Position numbers and translations under genes: made by a program. From Bacteroidota bacterium (GTDB taxonomy: Bacteria > Bacteroidota > Bacteroidia > Bacteroidales > M50B96), in contig JANTGP010000014.1 of the NCBI GenBank assembly GCA_024762835.1, positions 1-32,083 on the forward strand: DNA of 32,083 nt, written 5' to 3'. Positions 25,550 through 32,083 of the stretch are shown here, piece after piece. The first letter of the stretch is position 1, and each line of letters opens with the position of its first letter. The notes beneath the pieces are model-generated. The model did no database searches. It was given only the letters and a program-made list of their open reading frames with translations, and was not told the origin of the DNA.

Positions 25550-28500
25550 ATGAAAGATTTTGTCCACTTGCATGTCCATACCCAATATTCAATTCTTGAT
25601 GGTGCTTCTAATATTCCAAAGTTGATAAAGAAAGCAAAAAACGATGGGATGAAGGCTTTGGCAATAACAGATCATGGAAATATGTTTGGTGCTAAAGTGT
25701 TTCATAATCAGGCAAGGAAAGAAGGACTTAAACCTATTCTTGGTTGCGAGGTTTATGTTGCAAGCTCCTCGAGGTTAAGCAAAAAAAACAAGGAAGACAG
25801 AGGAGGTTATCATCTGATTCTACTTGCAAAAAATAAAACAGGCTATAAAAATTTAATAAGAATTATTTCTTTGGCATGGACAGAAGGCTTTTATTACAAA
25901 CCACGTATTGACAAAGAGCTTCTTAGAAAATATCACGAAGGAATTATTGCATCAAGTGCTTGCCTTGGTGGTGAAGTGCCAAAAGCAGCGTATAATTTCG
26001 GGATTGACAAAGCTCGCGAAGTTGTAAAGGAATTTGTCGATATCTTCGGCGATGACTTTTATCTTGAGCTTCAAAGACATAAATCGGGGAATCCTGAAAA
26101 AGATAAAGATGTTTACGAAAAGCAAGTTGTTGTTAATAAAATACTTTTGGAATTAGGCCGCGAATTGTCTGTTAAATGTATAGCAACTAATGATGTGCAT
26201 TTTATTAATGCCGAAGATTCCGAAGCTCACGATAGATTGATATGTTTAAGCACGGGAAAAGATTTTGACGACCCCAAAAGAATGAGATATACAACTCAGG
26301 AATTTCTAAAAACAAGAGATGAAATGAGTGCGCTTTTTGCCGATATTCCCGAAGTATTGGAAAATACAGTTAATCTGGCTGAAAAAATAGAGGATTATGA
26401 TCTTAACCGGAATGCCATTATGCCAGAGTTTGAAATTCCTGAAGACTTTGGCACATTGGCACAATACAAAGAGAAATTTAGTGAAACCGATTTAATTGAA
26501 GAATTTGGACAAGAGGCATATTCAAATCACGATAGCTTTGAGAAAGTATTGCGTATAAAGCTTGAATCCGATTACCTAAAAGAAAGAACATATGATGGTG
26601 CAATAAAAAGATGGGGAAGCCTAAGTGACGAAATAAAAGAACGACTCGACTTTGAGCTTGGGGTAATAAAAAGAATGGGGTTTCCGGGCTATTTTCTTAT
26701 TGTTGAAGATTTAATTGATGCAGCTCGTGAAATGGATGTTGCCGTTGGACCGGGAAGAGGCTCTGCTGCCGGTTCAGCTGTTGCATATGCAATTAGAATA
26801 ACAGAAATTGATCCTATAAAATACAATTTACTTTTCGAGAGATTTTTAAATCCCGAAAGAATCTCAATGCCTGATATTGATATTGATTTTGATGATGATG
26901 GCAGAGATGAAGTCTTAAAATGGGTTGTAGAGAAGTATGGGAAAGATAAAGTTGCCCATATCATTACCTTTGGAACAATGGCTACAAGAATGGCAATAAA
27001 AGATGTGGCAAGAGTACAAAAACTATCTCTGTCGGAGGCAAACAGACTGGCAAAACTTATTCCGGAACGTCCGGGTGTGACTTTTGAAGATGCATATAAA
27101 GAGGTTGAGCAACTTAGGAAAGAGAGAGAATCAAAGGATAAACTTATTGCCGAAACATTAAAATATGCAGAGACCCTTGAGGGCTCTGTAAGGCAAACAG
27201 GTTTACATGCCTGTGGTGTAATTATTGGCCGCGATAATCTTATTGAACATATTCCTGTGTGTATAAACAAAGAGTCTGATTTTCTGGTAACCCAATATGA
27301 TGGTAAACATATTGAAGATGTAGGAATGTTAAAAATGGACTTTCTTGGTCTTAAAACATTATCAATAATTAAAGATGCAATTGAAAATATTAAGCTTTCG
27401 AGAGGCATTGATGTAGATGTAAGTCAGGTTCCTCTTGACGATGAAAAAACATATGAGCTATATAGTAATGGCGAAACAACAGGCTTATTTCAATTTGAGT
27501 CAGATGGGATGAAAAAACATCTTAAAGAACTTAAGCCTAACAGGTTTGAAGACTTGATTGCGATGAATGCCTTATACCGTCCGGGACCAATGGAATATAT
27601 ACCTTCTTTTATCAAGCGTAAGCATGGAAAAGAAAAGATTGAATACACTTTCCCCGAGATGGAAGAGTATTTAAAAGATACCTACGGAATAACGGTATAT
27701 CAAGAACAGGTTATGCTCCTTTCTCAAAAAATGGCAGGCTTTACTAAAGGTCAGGCAGATTCACTCCGTAAAGCAATGGGAAAGAAGAATAAAGAAATGA
27801 TGGATAAAAATAAAAGCCTTTTTATCGAAGGATGCGTGAAAAATCATTTTGATGTAAAAAAGGTAAATAAAATTTGGGACGACTGGGAAGCTTTTGCTAA
27901 ATATGCTTTCAACAAATCTCATTCTACATGTTATTCATATATCTCGTTTCAAACAGCATATCTAAAAGCTCATTACCCTGCCGAGTTTATGGCGGCTGTG
28001 CTTAGTCGTAATATTACAGATATTAAAAAGATAACCATTTTTATGGACGAGTGTAAAAGGATGGGTATTAGAGTTCTTGGTCCTGATGTAAACGAAAGCT
28101 ATAATAAGTTTATAGTAAATAAAAATGGTGACATTCGTTTTGGTTTAGCCGCAATTAAAGGTATGGGGGAATCGGCTGCTGAGAATATTATAAGCGAAAG
28201 GGAAAAAAATGGGACATACAAGAGTATTTTTGATTTTGTTTCAAGAGTTAATTTGCAGTCGGTAAATAAGCGTAATATCGAAGCTCTTGCATATTCGGGA
28301 GGCTTTGATTGCTTTTCCGAAATTAGCCGACATCAGTTTTTCTTACCAAACGGAAACGATACAAGCTTTGTTGAAACATTAATACGTTTTGGAGGCAATA
28401 TGCAGACTGATAAAAATACGACTCAACAAAGCCTATTTGCTGATATGCCGGACTTACAAATTAAAGAACCCTCAATACCTAACGGGCCTGAATGGAGTAC

Positions 28501-29149
28501 TCTTGCAAAGCTTAGTAAAGAAAAGGAACTAATAGGTATTTACCTTTCATCACATCCTCTAGATGAATACAAATACCAGATAAAGAATTTTTGTACGAAT
28601 AACTTGAGTGATTTGAATTCTTTGGAAGATTTAAGAGGTCGTAATGTAGTTGTGTCGGGAATAATAACTGATGTTTTTGAAGGAACTACAAAGAATGGTA
28701 AGATATACGGTTCAATGACTTTAGGAGATTACTCAGACACCTATAAGTTATTCTTATTTGGTAAAGATTATTTGAAATTCAAGTCATATTTTACTTTGGG
28801 TTATTCGGTATTGATTATGGGAGTTGTACAGGAAAGGTCATACTCTTCTTCGCAAGAATTAGAATTTAGAGTAAAAGAAATCGAGATGCTTTCCACAAGT
28901 TTTGAGAATACTAAAAAACTTTTAATAAAATTACCTTTAAATAATATTACAGATAGTTTAATTGATAATTTAATAGAAATTTCAAATAAAAATAAAGGAA
29001 AATCAGAGTTGCAATTTGTTATTTTTGATGACGAAGATAAATATTCGATAAATATGTTTTCCCGAAAATTTCAGATAAACATAACAGCCGAATTGTTAAA
29101 TTATCTCGAGAATGAACAAAAGCTTGAGACAAAGGTTTATTTGAATTAA
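25550..29149 (+). CDS. dnaE: DNA polymerase III alpha subunit
   Basis: The 1199-residue length is close to E. coli DnaE (1160). The N-terminal PHP domain begins FVHLHVHTQYSILDGAS (His6, His8, His10) and includes AITDHGNMFG, retaining metal-binding residues. The polymerase palm carries GPGRGSAAGSAVAYA and the catalytic MPDIDIDFDDDGRDEVL (Asp442, Asp444). Next come LYRPGPMEYIPSFIKRKHG and the AFNKSHSTCYSYISFQTAYLK fingers region (both quoted in part as family hallmarks), then an (HhH)2 region and an OB-fold domain near residues 1030-1110 (RNVVVSGIITDVFEGTTKNG). It is the replicative polymerase catalytic subunit in the cytoplasm. It has its own upstream gap and is followed by trxA with a separate promoter. 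No frameshift is visible. Confidence 0.98.
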   Translation: MKDFVHLHVHTQYSILDGASNIPKLIKKAKNDGMKALAITDHGNMFGAKVFHNQARKEGLKPILGCEVYVASSSRLSKKNKEDRGGYHLILLAKNKTGYKNLIRIISLAWTEGFYYKPRIDKELLRKYHEGIIASSACLGGEVPKAAYNFGIDKAREVVKEFVDIFGDDFYLELQRHKSGNPEKDKDVYEKQVVVNKILLELGRELSVKCIATNDVHFINAEDSEAHDRLICLSTGKDFDDPKRMRYTTQEFLKTRDEMSALFADIPEVLENTVNLAEKIEDYDLNRNAIMPEFEIPEDFGTLAQYKEKFSETDLIEEFGQEAYSNHDSFEKVLRIKLESDYLKERTYDGAIKRWGSLSDEIKERLDFELGVIKRMGFPGYFLIVEDLIDAAREMDVAVGPGRGSAAGSAVAYAIRITEIDPIKYNLLFERFLNPERISMPDIDIDFDDDGRDEVLKWVVEKYGKDKVAHIITFGTMATRMAIKDVARVQKLSLSEANRLAKLIPERPGVTFEDAYKEVEQLRKERESKDKLIAETLKYAETLEGSVRQTGLHACGVIIGRDNLIEHIPVCINKESDFLVTQYDGKHIEDVGMLKMDFLGLKTLSIIKDAIENIKLSRGIDVDVSQVPLDDEKTYELYSNGETTGLFQFESDGMKKHLKELKPNRFEDLIAMNALYRPGPMEYIPSFIKRKHGKEKIEYTFPEMEEYLKDTYGITVYQEQVMLLSQKMAGFTKGQADSLRKAMGKKNKEMMDKNKSLFIEGCVKNHFDVKKVNKIWDDWEAFAKYAFNKSHSTCYSYISFQTAYLKAHYPAEFMAAVLSRNITDIKKITIFMDECKRMGIRVLGPDVNESYNKFIVNKNGDIRFGLAAIKGMGESAAENIISEREKNGTYKSIFDFVSRVNLQSVNKRNIEALAYSGGFDCFSEISRHQFFLPNGNDTSFVETLIRFGGNMQTDKNTTQQSLFADMPDLQIKEPSIPNGPEWSTLAKLSKEKELIGIYLSSHPLDEYKYQIKNFCTNNLSDLNSLEDLRGRNVVVSGIITDVFEGTTKNGKIYGSMTLGDYSDTYKLFLFGKDYLKFKSYFTLGYSVLIMGVVQERSYSSSQELEFRVKEIEMLSTSFENTKKLLIKLPLNNITDSLIDNLIEISNKNKGKSELQFVIFDDEDKYSINMFSRKFQINITAELLNYLENEQKLETKVYLN

Positions 29150-29176
29150 TGAGTAAATTTTTAGGCTAATTTTATT

Positions 29177-29207
29177 TTTTCAAAATATAGAAATTAATTT
29201 ACATTTG
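29177..29207 (+). promoter_or_regulatory. trxA promoter
   Basis: The -7 box TACATTTG (29200-29207) is an exact TAnnTTTG match, with TTTT (29177-29180) 19 bases upstream as an approximate -33 element. The leader would be about 75 bases. Confidence 0.5.
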
Positions 29208-29290
29208 CACATTAATTTATTGGCTAGATTTATTAATCCAAACAATTATCTAATTAACTGAAAATATTAACTTTAAAATAATTAATTATT

Positions 29291-29608
29291 ATGACACTTG
29301 AAGCAACAGATGCTAATTTCGAAGGACTTGTTTTACAAAATAACAAATTAGTATTGGTAGATTTTTGGGCAGAGTGGTGTGGACCATGCCGGATGGTTGG
29401 CCCAATTGTAAGCGAACTTAGTGAGGACTATAAGGGCGAAGCTGTTATGACAAAATTAGATGTTGACAGCAACCCTACTATTGCTCAGCAATTTGGCATT
29501 AGAAATATTCCTACTCTATTATTTTTTAAAAACGGAAGAGTAGTTGACAAGCAAGTAGGAGCAGTTCCTAAATCTGTTTTGTCTAAAAAAATTGATGCCT
29601 TATTATAA
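29291..29608 (+). CDS. trxA: thioredoxin
   Basis: The 105-residue protein is a standard cytoplasmic thioredoxin with no signal peptide. The active site is FWAEWCGPC (Cys30, Cys33). The motif DVDSNPTIAQQFGIRNIPTL contains the cis-Pro that faces the active site, and the C-terminal FFKNGRVVDKQVGAVPK strand-turn is typical. It reduces disulfides in cytoplasmic proteins, for example ribonucleotide reductase, using thioredoxin reductase, which is not in this window. It has its own promoter box and a strong terminator, so it is probably a single-gene transcript. Confidence 0.97.
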   Translation: MTLEATDANFEGLVLQNNKLVLVDFWAEWCGPCRMVGPIVSELSEDYKGEAVMTKLDVDSNPTIAQQFGIRNIPTLLFFKNGRVVDKQVGAVPKSVLSKKIDALL

Positions 29609-29631
29609 TTTTGAAGAAATTGTATAGTTTT

Positions 29632-29668
29632 ACAAAGGCATAAGATATCTTATGCCTTTGTTTGTTTT
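29632..29668 (+). terminator. intrinsic terminator of trxA
   Basis: Bases 29632-29661 form a perfect 30-base palindrome centred between 29646 and 29647 (CAAAGGCATAAG on the left arm), followed by a T-rich run (TTGTTTT). It lies 23 bases after the trxA stop and 18 bases before the next start codon. Confidence 0.82.
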
Positions 29669-29686
29669 ATAGAAAAATTATCAAGC

Positions 29687-30607
29687 TTGAAAAATATTAT
29701 TGATATACAGCAATTTCAGCAATTCGACAACTTGGAATTTGTTGCACGTGGTGTGGTTGAGGGTTTTATAACCGGTTTACACCGTAGCCCTTTTCATGGT
29801 TTCTCTGTTGAATTTGCCGAACATAGACTATACAATCGTGGTGAATCTACTAAACATATCGACTGGAAATTATTTGCCCGGACAGAAAAACTATTTGTTA
29901 AGAGGTACGAAGAAGAAACAAACCTCAGATGTCATATTGTAATTGATACTTCTTCGTCAATGATGTTTCCGTATAATAGTGGAATCCAAACAAAATTAGC
30001 CTTTTCGGTTTACAGCTCTGCTGCCCTTATTTATTTACTTCGTAAACAAAGAGATGCAGTTGGCTTATCCTTATTTTCTAATGAAATTGAGTTACACACC
30101 CCCGCCAGATTATCATTGGTTCATGCAAAATTGTTATATGGGCATTTAAATAATTTGCTTAATACGGATTTCTCTAAAGATAATAAAAAAACGAAGGCTT
30201 CTGTTGTTCTTCATCAAATAGCCGAGAGTATTCATCAACGTTCTTTGGTTATTTTATTTAGCGATATGTTTGATAGTGCCGATACGGAGGAGGTCTTTTC
30301 TGCTTTGCAGCATTTACGGCATAATAAACACGAAGTTATTTTATTTCATGTAAAAGATAAAAAACTAGAGCAACAATTTGAATTTAAAAATCGTCCTTAC
30401 AAATTCGTAGACCTTGAGAATGGCGAGGAAGTTAAATTTAATCCTGTTGATGTGAGAGACGAATATACAAGTGCTGTTAATGATTATTTTGACGCACTGA
30501 AATTAAAATGTGGACAATATAAAATTGATTTGGTTGAGGCTGATATAAATGATGATTTTGAAAAGGTTTTACATGCCTATCTTATAAAAAGAAGTAAATT
30601 AATGTAA
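29687..30607 (+). CDS. DUF58-family protein with VWA-like fold, TTG start
   Basis: The 306-residue product fits the DUF58 family: HRSPFHGFSVEFAEHRLYNR and GESTKHIDWKLFARTEKLFV form the conserved core, followed by HIVIDTSSSM, which gives a MIDAS-like DxSxS site. A second strand-helix pair (LVILFSDMFDSADTEEVFSAL) completes a von Willebrand A-like fold. Bacteroidota DUF58 proteins usually lie beside MoxR ATPase and BatA/BatB genes in stress-tolerance or complex-assembly operons, but none is seen here. The start is TTG 29687: no in-frame ATG occurs before residue 91, and the family core begins before that. It lies 18 bases after the trxA terminator, with no clear promoter, so partial readthrough is possible. 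Cytoplasmic, no membrane segment. Confidence 0.92.
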   Translation: MKNIIDIQQFQQFDNLEFVARGVVEGFITGLHRSPFHGFSVEFAEHRLYNRGESTKHIDWKLFARTEKLFVKRYEEETNLRCHIVIDTSSSMMFPYNSGIQTKLAFSVYSSAALIYLLRKQRDAVGLSLFSNEIELHTPARLSLVHAKLLYGHLNNLLNTDFSKDNKKTKASVVLHQIAESIHQRSLVILFSDMFDSADTEEVFSALQHLRHNKHEVILFHVKDKKLEQQFEFKNRPYKFVDLENGEEVKFNPVDVRDEYTSAVNDYFDALKLKCGQYKIDLVEADINDDFEKVLHAYLIKRSKLM

Positions 30608-30629
30608 AATTTAGGTATTGAATACTATT

Positions 30630-31001
30630 ATGAAAGCTTCAACTTATTACTATTTCCCAATGATACTTTGGGCGGCTCTGATATTTGTTTTATCTGCAAT
30701 TCCCGGCGATGCAATAACTTTACCTGCTTTTTGGAATGCAGACAAAATTGCTCATATATTTATGTATTTTATCCTAGCGGTTTTAATCCTGTTTTCTTTA
30801 ATTTGGACTCAAAGGTCAATCTCAATTACCGAATCATCTATATTGACTTTTCTTATTTCAATTTCTTACGGAGGAATAATTGAAATTCTTCAGCAATATG
30901 TATTTATTCATCGTCATGGAGATTTCTTAGATTTTATTGCTAATTCAATTGGTGCTGCACTTGGAGTTGCTGTCATGCTTTATTATCGAAAGAAATATTA
31001 A
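30630..31001 (+). CDS. VanZ-like small membrane protein
   Basis: I prefer the ATG at 30630, giving 123 residues; the in-frame TTG at 30618 would add only four. There are four hydrophobic segments: YYFPMILWAALIFVLSAIPG, IAHIFMYFILAVLILFSLIW, ESSILTFLISISYGGIIEIL and FIANSIGAALGVAVMLYY. The motif DKIAHIFMYFILA after the first loop and the late HRHGDFLDFIANSIGAALG are typical of VanZ-like proteins. VanZ gives low teicoplanin resistance in enterococci, but the function of chromosomal homologues is unknown, and no resistance role should be assumed. It overlaps no gene and sits between DUF58 and lplA with gaps of 22 and 1 bases. Confidence 0.87.
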   Translation: MKASTYYYFPMILWAALIFVLSAIPGDAITLPAFWNADKIAHIFMYFILAVLILFSLIWTQRSISITESSILTFLISISYGGIIEILQQYVFIHRHGDFLDFIANSIGAALGVAVMLYYRKKY

Positions 31002-31002
31002 T

Positions 31003-31947
31003 ATGTTTTGCATAAGAAGCCCATATACTGATGTTTATTATAATCTCGCACTTGAGGAGTATCTTTTGCGAAATTTTAATGATGATTTTTTTATTCTTTA
31101 CATCGATAATCCGGCTGTTGTAATTGGTAAGCATCAAAACGCTTTAGCCGAGGTTAATTTAAAATATATTACCCAAAAGGATATTAAACTTGCTCGCAGA
31201 CTATCAGGTGGTGGTACCGTTTATCACGATTCGGGAAATCTGAACTTTAGCTTTATTTCGACTTCAAAAGATGATAAGCCGGTTAACTTTAGGAAATATC
31301 AAAAGCCAGTTGTCGATGCATTATCCGCAATGGGATTAACAATTGAGGTGGGTAAGAGGAATGACTTATTTATTGAAAATTTTAAAGTATCGGGTAATGC
31401 TGAACATATTTTTAAGAATAGGGTACTTCATCATGGAACTTTGTTATATAATTCAGATCTCGAAACTTTATCAAATGCATTAGGTGTAACCGGGGGAAAA
31501 TATCTTGATAAAGCCGTTCAGTCAAAACGTAGTAAAGTTGCAAATATCTCTTCATTTTTAAATAGCATCAGTCCAGTAGAAAGTTTTAGAAGTGAAATAA
31601 TGAAATCCCTTCTGAATTATGATAGCTCGAATATTATGTATGAATTATATAATGACGACAAGCTTGAAATAGAAAAACTCGTAGTCTCAAAATTTGCAAC
31701 ATGGGACTGGAATTTTGGATATTCGCCAAAATATATTTTTAATAATAAATTTGAGACAACAGAAGGGAAACTTGAAGTAAAGCTTCATGTCGAAAAGGGA
31801 AATATTAAGGGTGCAGAGTTTTTGTTAAACGGAAAGTCTACTAATGAGTTTAATTTATTATCAGATAGCTTAATTGGTTTGAAACATTATCCCGAAGAAA
31901 TCAAGAGGCTGAAAAGCAATTTTGATTTGCTTTCGCTTTTATTCTAG
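31003..31947 (+). CDS. lplA: lipoate-protein ligase A
   Basis: The preferred start is ATG 31003, 1 base after the VanZ stop, giving 314 residues; the in-frame ATG at 30937 would overlap the VanZ gene. The N-terminal catalytic domain has the family motifs RRLSGGGTVYHD (residues 65-76), NLNFSF, and NFKVSGNAEH with the lipoyl-AMP-contacting Lys128, followed by HHGTLLYN. A smaller accessory domain (WDWNFGYSPKYIF onwards) matches the LplA C-terminal domain. The enzyme activates lipoate with ATP and attaches it to lysines of E2 and GcvH proteins in the cytoplasm, salvaging exogenous lipoate. It ends before the terminal palindrome. Confidence 0.95.
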   Translation: MFCIRSPYTDVYYNLALEEYLLRNFNDDFFILYIDNPAVVIGKHQNALAEVNLKYITQKDIKLARRLSGGGTVYHDSGNLNFSFISTSKDDKPVNFRKYQKPVVDALSAMGLTIEVGKRNDLFIENFKVSGNAEHIFKNRVLHHGTLLYNSDLETLSNALGVTGGKYLDKAVQSKRSKVANISSFLNSISPVESFRSEIMKSLLNYDSSNIMYELYNDDKLEIEKLVVSKFATWDWNFGYSPKYIFNNKFETTEGKLEVKLHVEKGNIKGAEFLLNGKSTNEFNLLSDSLIGLKHYPEEIKRLKSNFDLLSLLF

Positions 31948-31982
31948 TGTTAAGTCAAGTATAAAGTTTCGGTTAGGACAAA

Positions 31983-32083
31983 GTTATTTTTTGTGTTTTG
32001 TAAAATTAGAAAAAGTAAGCATAGCCGTAGCTATGTGAGTCTTTTTATAATGAAGCAAAACCGAAAAAGAACAAGTATTCGGG
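31983..32083. repeat. long imperfect palindrome, cut by the window edge
   Basis: The centre is CATAGC-CGTA-GCTATG (32020-32035). Moving outward, AAAAAG (32010-32015) pairs with CTTTTT (32041-32046), ATTA with TAAT, GTTTTG (31995-32000) with CAAAAC (32056-32061), and TTTTT with AAAAA (about 31988-31992 with 32064-32068), with small internal loops. The total is about 90 bases with further sequence beyond the edge. It lies after lplA and may terminate it; its length and layered structure also suit a dispersed REP- or MITE-like element. No coding frame of note lies in it. Confidence 0.6.

Noticed and set aside
25404-25592. 62-residue minus-strand frame across the dnaE leader
   Set aside because: It overlaps the dnaE start, has no signal or motif, and the gap is better explained by the terminator and promoter elements.
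26689-27408. 239-residue minus-strand open frame inside dnaE
   Set aside because: It lies wholly antisense to a highly conserved polymerase region, has a Ser/Leu/Ile-rich composition typical of the opposite strand of coding DNA, and has no recognisable motif.
30630-31001. Glycopeptide resistance function for the VanZ-like gene
   Set aside because: No vanHAX or regulatory genes are nearby; such homologues are common chromosomal genes of unknown role.
30937-31002. Longer N-terminus for LplA overlapping the VanZ gene
   Set aside because: The family begins at the MFCIRSPYTD segment; the extension overlaps 65 bases of another gene.
1-32083. CRISPR array, prophage or insertion sequence
   Set aside because: No regularly spaced repeats, transposase, integrase or phage structural genes were seen on either strand.

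Overview
The window looks like a chromosomal segment of a member of the Bacteroidota. It is AT-rich. Several intergenic gaps carry the TAnnTTTG -7 box of Bacteroidota promoters, and recognisable Shine-Dalgarno sequences are almost absent. The gene content also fits: a PKD-repeat secreted protein, an M43-like secreted protein, PorT-like and DUF6029-like barrels, an Omp28-type lipoprotein, and an ExbB-(4TM)-ExbD-ExbD operon. No genus can be named from the sequence alone. There is no sign of a prophage, insertion sequence or CRISPR array, and no gene-free stretch exceeds 300 bases (the longest, 16670-16932, holds divergent promoter boxes and a candidate 35-residue ORF).

Layout. 1-2323 (-): N-terminal 774 residues of a large PKD-repeat secreted protein that runs off the window edge. 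2403-3236 (+): divergently transcribed secreted M43-like protein whose active site is mutated. 3301-4921 (-): ECF sigma factor and membrane anti-sigma factor. 5114-6745 (+): acid-phosphatase-like lipoprotein and TatD-type hydrolase. 6903-12327 (+): envelope cluster with a secreted unknown, a TlpA-like thioredoxin (followed by a strong terminator), a DUF6029-like barrel, an Omp28-like lipoprotein with a CxxC motif, and a PorT-like barrel. 12339-13916 (+): YfcC/DcuC-type permease. 14020-15225 (+): flavodiiron protein, ending 1 base from the convergent Wzx-type flippase (15227-16669, -). 16933-18060 (+): GT4 glycosyltransferase, possibly preceded by a small overlapping ORF. 18082-21528 (+): 1148-residue envelope protein with a TTG start. 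21646-22614 (+): secreted protein with two similar halves. 22753-22842 (+): tRNA-Ser(GGA). 22898-25305 (+): ExbB/4TM/ExbD/ExbD operon closed by a terminator. 25550-29149 (+): dnaE. 29291-29608 (+): trxA with terminator. 29687-31947 (+): DUF58 protein, VanZ-like protein and lipoate-protein ligase. The last ~100 bases hold a long imperfect palindrome cut by the window edge.

How the genes fit together. Much of the window builds or energises the cell envelope: exported and outer-membrane proteins, extracytoplasmic thiol-redox candidates, a proton-driven ExbB/ExbD motor, surface-polysaccharide export and glycosyl transfer, and an ECF sigma/anti-sigma pair that probably senses envelope state. Housekeeping genes (dnaE, trxA, tRNA-Ser, lplA) lie between them, so the region reads as core chromosome rather than a genomic island. 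The flavodiiron protein suggests exposure to low oxygen or nitric oxide. I found no clear new defence or mobile system. The most unusual items are the catalytically dead M43 homologue with its symmetric divergent promoter region, the duplicated cytoplasmic module of the anti-sigma factor, the possible leader ORF overlapping the glycosyltransferase start, and the terminal palindrome.
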